DNA from: an uncultured Acidimicrobiales bacterium
GTDB lineage: Bacteria > Actinomycetota > Acidimicrobiia > Acidimicrobiales > Hopanoidiivorantaceae
Reading direction: 5' to 3'
Assembly (NCBI GenBank): GCA_958295755.1
Contig: OY282367.1
Span: forward strand, 1,740,022-1,804,021
Length of the DNA: 64,000 nt
The translations under genes and the position numbers were made by a program. How positions within the stretch are numbered: the first letter of the stretch is position 1; each line of letters starts with the position of its first letter. The notes below the pieces were generated by a model that saw only the letters and a program-made list of their open reading frames with translations, was not told the origin of the DNA and searched no databases. Positions 46,589-55,054 of the stretch are shown here, piece by piece.

Positions 46589-47380
46589 TCACCTGATGGC
46601 GAACATCTCAAAGGCGACGATGCTGCCGTTGCCGATGCTCTGGGCGACGGAGGTTTTCTCGCCGTGCAACCCTTGTTCCATAAGCACCATCTCTTTGAAC
46701 CAACCTGAAAGCCTGCCTTCTACGATCTTGTCCCAAGCAGCTTCTGGTTTGCCTTCCTCTTTGGTGCGCTCAAGGGCTTTGGCTCGCTCTTTTTCTACGA
46801 GATCGGGATCAACCTGTTCGCGGCTCAGATATGCCGGGCGAGCGAATGCCACATGAAGACTGACTTGATGCAGATCTTCAGGCGACACCCCGCTACCTTT
46901 CACGATGACTCCGATTACTCCTCGGCCGTCTTGTTTGTGGAGATATGTGTCAATAATCTGGTCGTCGGTAGCTTCACACCTGACGACACGCCCTATGGAA
47001 ATGTTCTCTTTTTTGGAGATTTTCAGGCTGTCAATCTGGTCTGAGAAGCTCTCTGTTGCTGCTTCGCCATCGGCAAGAACAGCATCGGCTATAGCTTGAC
47101 AGACTTCTAGGAAGTCGTCGGCTTTGGCTGAAAAGTCGGTTTCGGCATTTAGCTGAGCCATGGCTGCTGAGCTACCGTTGGTTGCCAATGCGATTGCGCC
47201 CTGAGTAGCCTCTCGTGAAGCACGCTCGGCTGCTTTGGCGAGACCTTTGAGCTTCAAGAATTCTGCCGCTTCCTCAAAATCGCCGTTGGACTCCTGCAGG
47301 GCTCGCTTGGCATCCATCATGCCTGCCCCCGTGAGATCGCGCAGCTCTTTGACCTGCATTGCGGTTACTTCAGCCACCAT
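46589..47380 (-). CDS. tsf: Translation elongation factor Ts
   Basis: 263 aa; nucleotide exchange factor for EF-Tu. The N-terminal UBA-like part has VKELRDLTGAGMMDAKRAL, followed by the dimerisation domains (NAETDFSAKADDF). The start is set at 47380 (MVAEVTAM) because GCAGGAGG lies directly upstream; an upstream extension of 52 Lys/Leu-rich codons is an artefact of reading the repetitive end of rpsB in another frame. The start codon overlaps the rpsB stop by 11 nt. Confidence 0.97.
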   Translation of the reverse strand: MVAEVTAMQVKELRDLTGAGMMDAKRALQESNGDFEEAAEFLKLKGLAKAAERASREATQGAIALATNGSSAAMAQLNAETDFSAKADDFLEVCQAIADAVLADGEAATESFSDQIDSLKISKKENISIGRVVRCEATDDQIIDTYLHKQDGRGVIGVIVKGSGVSPEDLHQVSLHVAFARPAYLSREQVDPDLVEKERAKALERTKEEGKPEAAWDKIVEGRLSGWFKEMVLMEQGLHGEKTSVAQSIGNGSIVAFEMFAIR

Positions 47381-48536
47381 TTCCTCCTGCTTCTTCAAGA
47401 TTTTCTTCTGTAGTTTCCTCGGTAGTTTCGTCAGTAGTTTCAGCTTCGTCGGTAGTTTCTTCAGTGCTTTCAGTTTCTTCAGTAGTTTCCTCGGTACTAT
47501 CAGCTTCTTCAGCACTTTCCTCGATCCACGCTTCAAGGTCGGGCTTTGTTTCTGCTGTATCAGATTCAGGGGCTTCGGCTACTTCGGTAGCTACTTCAGC
47601 TACTGTTTCAGAAACTGCTTCAGTTGCTGTTGCTTCAGGAGCTTCGGCTGTTTCAGTTGCTGCTTCAGTCTCTGTTTCAGTCTCTTCCACGGCTGCAGTC
47701 ATGCGGGCTTCTCGCGCGGCAGCTTCACGGGCGGCTTCATCCCTTGCTTTTGATTGCTGCTTGTGAAATTCTGCATCTTCTTCGGGAGTGCGAACTTCAG
47801 GTCTGGTGATGCCCCGTGCCGAAGCAGCTTGCTTGCCTTCTATAACTGCATCGCAGATGATTCGGCACATTAGATCGCCAGCACGGATGGCATCGTCATT
47901 GCCGGGAATCACATATTGGATAACATCTGGGTCGCAGTTGGTGTCCACAACTGCGATGATCGGAATCTGCAGCTTGTTGGCCTCGGTCACAGCTATGTGT
48001 TCTTTCTTCACATCAAACACAAAAACAACATCAGGTGCTTTTGTGATCATGCCGATGCCACTCAGGTTGCGCTCGAGTTTGGTTAGCTCTCGCTGGATAC
48101 GAAGTGCCTCTTTCTTAGGCATTCCAGCGAACTCACCCGACTCGCGCATGCGCTGGTACTCGCGCATTTTGTCGACCCTTTTGCTGATTGTGGCGAAGTT
48201 GGTGAGTGTTCCACCTAGCCAACGCTCGTTCACATATGGCATCCCACATTTCTCGGCGTAAGAGCGGATATTTTTCTGCACCTGCTTCTTCGTACCGACC
48301 AAGAGGATGGTGCCACCCTGCGCCACAGTTTCGCGCACGAACTTATAGGCAGCTTCTATGCCACGCATCGTCGACTTGAGGTCGACAATGTAGATCCCAG
48401 ACATCTCGCTGTGGATGAACCTGCGCATCCGCGGATTCCAACGACGAGTTTGGTGCCCGAAATGGACGCCGGCGTCAAGAAGCTGACGCATCGTAACTAC
48501 TGGCTCAGAGCCTACTTCTGTTGTTGTTTGTGTCAT
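47370..48536 (-). CDS. rpsB: Ribosomal protein S2 with long acidic repeat tail
   Basis: 388 aa, against about 230-280 for typical bacterial S2. Residues 1 to about 235 are ordinary S2 (LLDAGVHFGHQTRRWNPRM, LVGTKKQ, VDTNCDPD). The last roughly 140 residues are Glu/Thr/Ala-rich, at the end mostly variations of TEETTEE, TDE and AETTDE, encoded by tandem repeats over about 47390-47700. Start ATG 48536 has GGGAGAAATCCAA upstream; frames starting earlier are unlikely. S2 tails protrude from the small subunit, so the charge could affect the ribosome surface. Confidence 0.95.
   Translation of the reverse strand: MTQTTTEVGSEPVVTMRQLLDAGVHFGHQTRRWNPRMRRFIHSEMSGIYIVDLKSTMRGIEAAYKFVRETVAQGGTILLVGTKKQVQKNIRSYAEKCGMPYVNERWLGGTLTNFATISKRVDKMREYQRMRESGEFAGMPKKEALRIQRELTKLERNLSGIGMITKAPDVVFVFDVKKEHIAVTEANKLQIPIIAVVDTNCDPDVIQYVIPGNDDAIRAGDLMCRIICDAVIEGKQAASARGITRPEVRTPEEDAEFHKQQSKARDEAAREAAAREARMTAAVEETETETEAATETAEAPEATATEAVSETVAEVATEVAEAPESDTAETKPDLEAWIEESAEEADSTEETTEETESTEETTDEAETTDETTEETTEENLEEAGGNGG
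47390..47700. repeat. Repeat-encoded acidic tail of rpsB
   Basis: Short degenerate units based on gtttcttcagtagtttc-like steps, in frame on the minus strand, encode alternating Glu/Thr runs. The regular periodicity keeps other frames open and creates false long frames on both strands. Confidence 0.7.
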
Positions 48537-48745
48537 TTGGATTTCTCCCATCGGTTCAGCTAGGCCCGTGCCTTGCGCCCGAAAGCGACCGTGGGTCGGC
48601 ACAGGTGAGATTAAGCTGCTTCGCCAAGATGCTGTTCAGCATCAAGCTAGCAACCTTCTGCAGTGTATCTGTCACTTGGCTACATCAGACATCTCACAGC
48701 AACCTTGTTCAATAACTTCATCTCTTTTCATCAAAGCCTCTGAGA

Positions 48746-49396
48746 TCAAAGCCTCTGAGCTATCACGCTCTCTTTTGGCACCAAACGCACTTGTGCTGAG
48801 CTTCTAGGCAATATTTCTGCCGGATCAATATAGTCGCCTTCTTTGATGACACCGAAGTGAAACGAACTGCCTTGAGTGCTGGCTAGGACATCACCTTGCT
48901 CTACGACATCGCCTTTTTTCACTGCGATGTCTTGGACATAAGAGTAAGTAGTGCGTATACCATCGGGGTGATTGATGCTCACATAATGCGACACACCCAC
49001 TTGCCCTGCAAAACGGACATGACCTGCCCCAGCCGCCACCACCGGAGTATCAAGCTGGATTTCGTATTCCCAGCCCCGATTACCAGGTGCGCCTATGTGG
49101 GCGGGCGGGCGGAAGCTGTCTATGACTGTCCCCACGACTGGCTCTATGTATTTACCTTCTTGACCATAACTGTTAAGCCCATAATTGTTAAACAGGGTGC
49201 TGGTTGCCTTAAAGACGATGGGGAACGGCCCAGTTGCAAGTGTGGCAGTAGGTGGCGGGCTGAGCTGCTGCTGCAGACTTCTATTCTCAAGAAAACTTCC
49301 TTCAGCCGAAGAACAGCCTGCGACCAGAACTGCAGCTAACAGCAGACAGACTAGAAGTGCTTCCTTGCTTCTAAGAACCTTCTTTCTGCTTTTCAG
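48746..49396 (-). CDS. Lipoprotein with degenerate M23/LytM domain
   Basis: 216 aa. Signal peptide KSRKKVLRSKEALLV..VLVAGC with lipobox Cys28, then an M23-like fold: TPVVAAGAGHVRFAGQVG, VSINHPDG, KKGDVVEQGDVLAST and SSFHFGVIKEGDYIDP. Zinc ligands of active M23 peptidases (HxGxD, HxH) are mostly lost: the first motif reads GWEYEI, the TxYxH position reads TYSYV, and of the HxH only one His remains. It is probably a non-catalytic LytM regulator of cell-wall hydrolysis. No ATG/GTG/TTG fits; CTG at 49396-49394 overlaps the xerC TGA as CTGA and gives an ideal signal peptide. Confidence 0.8.
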   Translation of the reverse strand: MKSRKKVLRSKEALLVCLLLAAVLVAGCSSAEGSFLENRSLQQQLSPPPTATLATGPFPIVFKATSTLFNNYGLNSYGQEGKYIEPVVGTVIDSFRPPAHIGAPGNRGWEYEIQLDTPVVAAGAGHVRFAGQVGVSHYVSINHPDGIRTTYSYVQDIAVKKGDVVEQGDVLASTQGSSFHFGVIKEGDYIDPAEILPRSSAQVRLVPKESVIAQRL

Positions 49397-50313
49397 GCTC
49401 TTGGATGGGTTTCCTCCAATACTTTTCTCAGCCTCTCGCGACTCACATGTGTGTAAATCTGGGTGGTGGAGAGACTGGAGTGCCCCAATAGCTCTTGCAC
49501 CGATCGCAAATCGGCCCCACCATCTAAGAGATGGGTGGCGTAGGTATGGCGGAGAGCGTGAGGGTGGGTGGGGGCTCGGCGTTCTACTATCCGCCGCAAA
49601 TCTCTCGTGGTAAGCGGTTTGCCAGCGAGATTGAAAAACAATGATTGAGCTAAACCACCTGTGAAGGCATCTCGAGATTTGGTCAAATAGTCTTCCAACT
49701 TGGTAACACATGGCATTGAAAGCGGCACGATACGTTCTTTGCTTCCTTTTCCCATCACGCGAACCGAACGATCTGTTAACTGCAGCGACCCTAGTGTAAG
49801 CCCGCATATTTCGCTCGCACGCAAACCACTGCCGTAGAGCAGTTCTACTACGGCGTCGTCTCGGCGACGGCGATGCTCGTCGTCTTGCTCTAAAGTCGGC
49901 CGTCCGCCTTCTAGTAGCTCTCCAAGTTCTTTGTTGGGAAGCACTTTCGGCAGGTGACGGGGAATGGAAGGAGACGACAATCCCAAAGTGGGGTCGACAT
50001 CGCAGAGAGACTGTTTGCAAGCCCAAGCAAAGTAGCGGCGCAACACTGAAACCTTGCGTGCGATAGTGGTGCGGGCATAGTTTTCTACAGCCAGATGTGC
50101 AAGATAGCGGCGTAGCAATCGCCGATTTACTTTGTTTGGTAAATCCACTCCTTCGCTGGTAGCCCAGCCGATGAAAGCTTGAAGGTCGCGGTCGTACACT
50201 GCCGCAGTGGAATCCGCAACAGAAGTCAGCCCCCTGAGAAAGCTGGCTGCCCTCCAGCCTGTATGGCCGGTAATGCTCAGGGCTGTTTCGCTGCTCAGGG
50301 CTGTTTCGCTCAT
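49393..50313 (-). CDS. xerC: Tyrosine recombinase XerC
   Basis: 306 aa. N-terminal SAM-like core-binding domain, then the catalytic domain with Arg in GSGLRASEICGL, Lys in MGKGSKERIVP, HALRHTYATH, the His in LGHSSLSTTQ and the nucleophile in IYTHVSRE. It resolves chromosome dimers at dif with XerD. Gene order rpsB-side lipoprotein, xerC, dprA, comM is the usual chromosomal one, so this is a housekeeping copy, not an integrase. The N-terminus carries a duplicated SETALS. Confidence 0.95.
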   Translation of the reverse strand: MSETALSSETALSITGHTGWRAASFLRGLTSVADSTAAVYDRDLQAFIGWATSEGVDLPNKVNRRLLRRYLAHLAVENYARTTIARKVSVLRRYFAWACKQSLCDVDPTLGLSSPSIPRHLPKVLPNKELGELLEGGRPTLEQDDEHRRRRDDAVVELLYGSGLRASEICGLTLGSLQLTDRSVRVMGKGSKERIVPLSMPCVTKLEDYLTKSRDAFTGGLAQSLFFNLAGKPLTTRDLRRIVERRAPTHPHALRHTYATHLLDGGADLRSVQELLGHSSLSTTQIYTHVSRERLRKVLEETHPRA

Positions 50314-50344
50314 TGCTAACCACGATAGTTTTCTCTTTCTCCTT

Positions 50345-50450
50345 TGTCACCTGATATTTTTGTCACCTGATATTTCTCCGCCCTTCACCCGATATCTTGG
50401 GCACCCGATATCTTGGGCACCCGATATCTTGGTCGCCCGATATTTCTGTT
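50345..50450. repeat. 16-bp tandem repeat upstream of xerC
   Basis: About six or seven copies of a unit like ttgggcacccgatatc (variants ttgtcacctgatattt, ttggtcgcccgatatt), strictly 16 bp apart for most of the tract. It fills the gap between dprA and xerC and each unit holds a GATATC-like palindromic core. Confidence 0.88.
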
Positions 50451-50453
50451 CTT

Positions 50454-51638
50454 TCAGCTACTAGATGTTTTGTTCGCCTTACGCTCATACCAAAGCCCCC
50501 GTCGCACAACCAGATCTTCGGCTTGAAGTTCTTCTATGTGGTAAGCCACATTACTGAGCGACAACCCAGTGCGCGATGTGAGTTGGTCAAGTCCAGCTGG
50601 TTGCCATCCGAGGGCATCCAACAGGGCTTGCTTTTCTGGATGCAAAACCCTAGACACTGCCTCTTCTCCTGTCCGCCCGCCAGATCCAGAAATGGGGATT
50701 CCAAGCGCAACCAGAAGGTCGTTTATGTCGCACATAGGCATGCATCCTTCAGCCAGCAAACGATTAGTGCCTTGTGAAGCAGGGCTACGAATTGGACCTG
50801 GCACGGCAAAAACTGGGAGTGAGCGTTGTGCCGCTTCTTCAGCTGTGAAAAGGGCACCACCTCGCTCTAAAGACTCCACAATCAAAACCACATCGGCAAG
50901 TGCCGCGATAATCCGATTTCGAGATGGAAATCTCCAACGTTCAGGATGTATGCCGAGCGGAGTCTCAGATAAAATCACTCCCCTCTCTGCTACTTCTTCC
51001 CAGAGTTTACGATTTGACTTCGGGTAGACGATATCAATACCACAACCAACAACCGCCACCGGAGGTGCACCATCAACAGACAATGCCCCCTTGTGAGCAG
51101 CAGCGTCAATACCTAAAGCCAGCCCAGACACAACCGAGATGCCCGCCTCAGCCAAATCTCTCGCTGTCTCATATGCAACCTCGTAACCGTAGTTGGTGCA
51201 AGTGCGCGTGCCTACGATGGCAACAGTCGCATTGACATCCAAGAAATCAGTATCTCCTTTCCAAAAAATTACCTCGGGTGGCTCAATGTCGCCTTTCAAC
51301 CTGTTCGGGTAGGTGGAGTATCCTAAGCGTGCTATTTGCACCTTCTGCTCTTGATACTCTCGTAGTAACTCCTCTGGCTGCATTTGCGCCGACAAGTGAC
51401 ACCAGCGACTGCTTACTTTTTCTTGGACCAAAGCTGTCTTAGCCACAGTGTGGATGTCGCCGCTTGTGATCTGCCCCCAAGCTATCTCGGCAGTATGGTG
51501 CTCAAGCAGTTTGCCAAGTCTGCTAGGCCCCATTCCTGGCAAAGCTAGCAATGCCATTATGTAGGGAAGTTCGATGTCTGCCATATCTCTGGCTTCTTCA
51601 CTTCCGGCTTCTTCATTTCTGGTTTCTTCACGCAGCAT
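50454..51638 (-). CDS. dprA: DNA-processing protein DprA/Smf
   Basis: 394 aa. Helix-hairpin-helix region (LALPGMGPSRLGKLL), Rossmann fold with VGTRTCTNYGYEVA, SGLALGIDAAAHKGAL, GCGIDIVYPK and FPSRNRIIAALADVVLIVE when read in parts, and a C-terminal winged-helix (DQLTSRTGLSLSNVAYHI). DprA loads RecA on incoming single strands. ATG 51638 overlaps the comM stop by 11 nt; ATG 51584 is an alternative after a short repeat (EETRNEEAGSEEARD). Confidence 0.95.
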   Translation of the reverse strand: MLREETRNEEAGSEEARDMADIELPYIMALLALPGMGPSRLGKLLEHHTAEIAWGQITSGDIHTVAKTALVQEKVSSRWCHLSAQMQPEELLREYQEQKVQIARLGYSTYPNRLKGDIEPPEVIFWKGDTDFLDVNATVAIVGTRTCTNYGYEVAYETARDLAEAGISVVSGLALGIDAAAHKGALSVDGAPPVAVVGCGIDIVYPKSNRKLWEEVAERGVILSETPLGIHPERWRFPSRNRIIAALADVVLIVESLERGGALFTAEEAAQRSLPVFAVPGPIRSPASQGTNRLLAEGCMPMCDINDLLVALGIPISGSGGRTGEEAVSRVLHPEKQALLDALGWQPAGLDQLTSRTGLSLSNVAYHIEELQAEDLVVRRGLWYERKANKTSSS

Positions 51639-53139
51639 AAGACAGACTTTCGTAAGGTTCAGCTCTAAGTGCCAGAGCTTGTGTGATAGTTTTCGCATCA
51701 AGCGAACCGCTCTCACCTGCGAGGTCGTTGATTGTCAATGCCACACAGCGCACCCTGCGATAGCCCCTGGCACTCAACCGCTGTTTCTTGAAAGCTTCTT
51801 CTATTTTCTTTTTCGCCTCATCTGTGAGCGAAACTTCCTCGTCTAGTTGAGAATCGGAGAGTTCAGCGTTGTAAGTAACCCCTCTGGTAGTAGCAGTTTC
51901 GCGAGCCCTAACCACCCGCTCTTGCGCCAACTCTGTGGGCTCTCCCGCTGGAGCATCCATAAGCTCTTGCATCGACGGACGAGACACCAACACTCGCAGA
52001 TCAAAACGATCTAATAGTGGCCCTGAAACACGCCTCGCGTAGCGATCACGCACATTCGTAGAACAGCGACAGCCTCCGGGGCTACCTAGCTCACCGCAAG
52101 GGCAGGGATTCATAGCAGCCACCAAGATGATGCGAGCTGGAAATACAAGCGTACCGCTGGCCCGTGAAACCCGAATCACTCCTTCTTCAATCGGCTGACG
52201 CAGAGTATCGAGAAGTGATGTTTGGAACTCTCCCAGTTCGTCCAGGAACAACACGCCGCCATGAGCGGCACTTATCTCACCTGGTCGCACCAAACCGGTA
52301 CCTCCTCCCACCAACGAAGCCAACGACATAGTGTGATGTGGTGACCGCAGAGGCGGGTAATGAACTATCCCAGAGTCGGGCAAAGGCAGACCTGCCGCAG
52401 AGTGAACTCTTGTGGCTTCCAACGCTGTCTCATAGTCGAGCGGCGGTAGTAAACCGACCATTCGCTGAGCGAGCATCGTCTTGCCTGCGCCTGGTGCACC
52501 CACCATCAGCATGTGATGTCCGCCTGCTGCTGCAATCTCCAGAGCTTGTCGAATCGATTTCTGCCCTTTGATATCAGACATATCAGGGATGTCAGGCGGT
52601 GTCGGTGGTGGAGGTTCGGGCAAATCTGGAAAATCTGCCGTTCCGTTAAGACATGCAATCAGCTCGGAAAGATTGCTGGCTATTTTCACATCGCAGTGCT
52701 TCACCAAGCTGGCCTCTGGGTATGCGCTTGGAGCCACCACCACTTTGGAACATTTTGCAGCCTCAACAAGATTGAGAGTGCCCGGCACCCGCCGCAACGA
52801 ACCGTCAAGCCCTAACTCTGCGATGAAACCCCAACCCTCAATCGATTCAGGAGAAATCTTGCCCTCCAGAACCAACAGCCCAATAGCTATCGCCAAATCC
52901 AACCCTGCCCCCTCCTTGCGTTCGCCCGAAGGGGCAAGATTGACAGTGATGCGACCGAGCGGCCAGGGCACTTCACTGGACTGCAAAGCAGCCCTGACAC
53001 GATCTTGTGACTCGCGACAGGCAGCCCCGGGCAATCCCACCACCGAGAAAGCACTGATCCCAGGCGATATATGCACCTCCACTGTGACCGGGTAGCCCAA
53101 AACTCCCCGTAAGGTTGCTGACGGTATGGCAGAAAGCAT
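51628..53139 (-). CDS. comM: YifB/ComM-family Mg-chelatase-like AAA+ ATPase
   Basis: 503 aa. N-terminal ChlI-like domain (ATLRGVLGYPVTVEVHI, FSVVGLPGAA), AAA+ core with Walker A MVGAPGAGKTML and Walker B VLFLDELGEF, a Cys cluster (NPCPCGELGSPGGCRC), and a C-terminal lid domain (KQRLSARGYRRV). In naturally competent bacteria ComM is a branch-migration helicase in transformation. RBS AAGGAGGCAGC precedes ATG 53139. Coupled to dprA. Confidence 0.95.
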   Translation of the reverse strand: MLSAIPSATLRGVLGYPVTVEVHISPGISAFSVVGLPGAACRESQDRVRAALQSSEVPWPLGRITVNLAPSGERKEGAGLDLAIAIGLLVLEGKISPESIEGWGFIAELGLDGSLRRVPGTLNLVEAAKCSKVVVAPSAYPEASLVKHCDVKIASNLSELIACLNGTADFPDLPEPPPPTPPDIPDMSDIKGQKSIRQALEIAAAGGHHMLMVGAPGAGKTMLAQRMVGLLPPLDYETALEATRVHSAAGLPLPDSGIVHYPPLRSPHHTMSLASLVGGGTGLVRPGEISAAHGGVLFLDELGEFQTSLLDTLRQPIEEGVIRVSRASGTLVFPARIILVAAMNPCPCGELGSPGGCRCSTNVRDRYARRVSGPLLDRFDLRVLVSRPSMQELMDAPAGEPTELAQERVVRARETATTRGVTYNAELSDSQLDEEVSLTDEAKKKIEEAFKKQRLSARGYRRVRCVALTINDLAGESGSLDAKTITQALALRAEPYESLSYAA

Positions 53140-53479
53140 GCTGCCTCCTTAATCTTGCTAAGTCCTACAATCTTCAAGTCCTAGATCTTCCTGTGCAGTA
53201 GGTTTTCACTAGGACAGAATTCATATTGAATTGCCAGAATTCATAGTGCCGAAGGCATAAGCCCCCCTATCGCCCCTAGCCACTCCCTCGCAAGCCCCCC
53301 TAATATACCCCCCTTGTATATCCCCCTAATATACCCCCCTTTTGCCCCCTTCTTACCCCATACTCATAATATACCACAGGGTGTGACAGGCATTCAAAAA
53401 AATTCTTGAAACCTCTTGAAACCCTTGCCGTTACTGGGATATGCCACTGCTCAAATATCCAGGCAATAGTATTCAGACC
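53140..53479. other. 340-nt intergenic region with C-tract/TATA tandem repeats
   Basis: No gene seen. From about 53268 to 53360 runs of four to six C (G on the minus strand) alternate with taatata or gtatat (ccccctaatata, ccccccttgtata). On the minus strand the runs of G could form a quadruplex and the TATA-like spacers could serve as -10 boxes for comM-dprA-xerC. Short direct repeats (gaattgccagaattcata-like, tcttgaaacc) flank it. Confidence 0.6.
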
Positions 53480-55054
53480 TTAGGCGTCAAGGCGTTCGCG
53501 CAGCGACTGTGCTGAGGTTTGAATTTGCTCTGTAGGGTTGTTGGCATCAATGAAATCTAAATCTGCTCTGGCTTCATCCAATCGTTGATCTGAAACTATA
53601 AATGCCTGAGCGCGCAGCAGACGGACTCCTAAATTGTCTGGTGCCACCAATACTGCTCTGTCAAGATCTGCGATGCCACGGTTGAAGACCTCATCAGATT
53701 CCACGAAATCTGGCAGGGTAAACAGATACCCTCTGCCTGACAGCGCAATAAGGTTGTCGGGATTTATCTGCAACAAGTAGCTGAACACAATAGCTGCGGG
53801 TTGTATCTGTTCTTGCGCCACAAGTGTAACTCCAGCCCTGTTGAGCTGAACTTCGGTGAATTCCGAAAGAGCAGCCGACACTTCTTCTGCTGTAAGTGGC
53901 TCTGCCCCCTCAGAAGGTAGCGCGAGCGCACTTGTTACAACTTCAGCTAATCCAGTTGCTATGTTGCTGCGAATGTTTGAATTATCAACAAGACTTCGCA
54001 GGTCGGCGGCAGGGTTCAAAGAGTCAAAAACCGCTAGTTCTTCTTGTGCCATAAGCCAGCGGTTGGTGCTGGCAAAGATGATGGTGCGAAATACCCGTGC
54101 GTCGGGATAAGCAGAATCGACAGCTATCGCTTCGGTCAAAAGTCGCTCTGATTCCAAAGTAATTGCTCGGCTTTCTTCTCCCAAACCAGCTTCTGCCTCA
54201 CCAGAGGAACTATCCCCAGCACTGCCAGACGCAGAGGCATCTGCTGAGGTTTGCTCTGCGAATATATCTCTATCTTTAGTGATCCAAGTAAGCCAACCTT
54301 TGTAGGTGAGTGCCACGACATTGCTAGGTTCAGACGACAGCACTTCGTCATAGGTGGCGATGGCTGCCTCCAAATCACCTTGGCCAGTCAACTCCCCCGC
54401 TCTGACAATCAAACCTCTAGTGGTTTGGCGAATGTCGCCAGTTGCCTCATCAGATGATGACCTGAAGCCGACTGTCCGCGCCAGCAATACCCCAGCCAAA
54501 ACTGCGACAACCAAAGCCAAAGCCACCACGACAACAACAGGTCTACGGCGTTTTCGTCCATCGCTTAGACGCGACGCTTTTTGTTCTGGAACTCCTGGTT
54601 TTGAATTTCCCTGTGCTAGAACTCCCTCTCCCGGAACCCCCTGCCCCAACAGTCTTTGCCCCAATACTCTCTGTCGCCAGGCAACGCCCAATACCGCAGC
54701 AGCTACGATCACAGCAACAATCGGGACGACCCAAAGCACGCTCCCAAAGCCTTCCCCTGGCGGAGTGAGCAACACTGAGTCGCCATACTGATTGGCATAG
54801 ACCTGCCGTATCTCAGAGTCGCTCTGACCTTGGCCTACACGATCGCGAATGTCGGCCCTGATAGCCGCAGCTATAGCGACATTTGATTCAGCTACAGTTT
54901 CGCCTTGGCACTGCGGGCATCGAATTGTGCGAGCCAAGGCCGTGGCTCGTTCGGCGGGTGTAGGAGGGTCGTCTGCGTCCACTATTCCCACAGTCAAAGT
55001 CGTTGCCAGCACAATGCTAATCAACGCCCAGGGCAACCATATCGTTTTTTTCAT
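53480..55054 (-). CDS. ccmH: CcmH fused to CcmI-like TPR protein
   Basis: 524 aa. After a signal anchor (KKTIWLPWALISIVLATT) comes the CcmH domain with the haem-lyase thiol motif RCPQCQG and QYGDSVLLTPPGEG, a membrane helix, a low-complexity linker (LGQRLLGQGVPGEGVLAQG, made of LGQ-like repeats), a second membrane helix and TPR-like helices to the end, as in CcmI. CcmH reduces and CcmI delivers apocytochrome to CcmF. ATG 55054 overlaps the ccmG stop as ATGA. A further Ser/Ala/Gly-rich insert (about residues 265-285) interrupts the TPR part. Confidence 0.9.
   Translation of the reverse strand: MKKTIWLPWALISIVLATTLTVGIVDADDPPTPAERATALARTIRCPQCQGETVAESNVAIAAAIRADIRDRVGQGQSDSEIRQVYANQYGDSVLLTPPGEGFGSVLWVVPIVAVIVAAAVLGVAWRQRVLGQRLLGQGVPGEGVLAQGNSKPGVPEQKASRLSDGRKRRRPVVVVVALALVVAVLAGVLLARTVGFRSSSDEATGDIRQTTRGLIVRAGELTGQGDLEAAIATYDEVLSSEPSNVVALTYKGWLTWITKDRDIFAEQTSADASASGSAGDSSSGEAEAGLGEESRAITLESERLLTEAIAVDSAYPDARVFRTIIFASTNRWLMAQEELAVFDSLNPAADLRSLVDNSNIRSNIATGLAEVVTSALALPSEGAEPLTAEEVSAALSEFTEVQLNRAGVTLVAQEQIQPAAIVFSYLLQINPDNLIALSGRGYLFTLPDFVESDEVFNRGIADLDRAVLVAPDNLGVRLLRAQAFIVSDQRLDEARADLDFIDANNPTEQIQTSAQSLRERLDA

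Noticed and set aside
47381..47536. Lys/Leu-rich N-terminal extension of EF-Ts
   Set aside because: It is the repetitive end of rpsB in a shifted frame; a perfect RBS and conserved N-terminus place the start at 47380.
49393..50313. XerC-like gene as a phage or island integrase
   Set aside because: It lies in the conserved rpsB/xerC/dprA/comM neighbourhood with no tRNA target or attachment-site repeats.
48746..50350. A 534-codon open frame on the minus strand
   Set aside because: Only its last 216 codons encode a protein-like sequence; the rest is xerC read in another frame. The lipoprotein is annotated from 49396 instead.
50345..50450. Possible CRISPR array
   Set aside because: Units are 16 bp without unique spacers, and there are no cas genes; the lone RecB/Cas4-like nuclease is 48 kb away.
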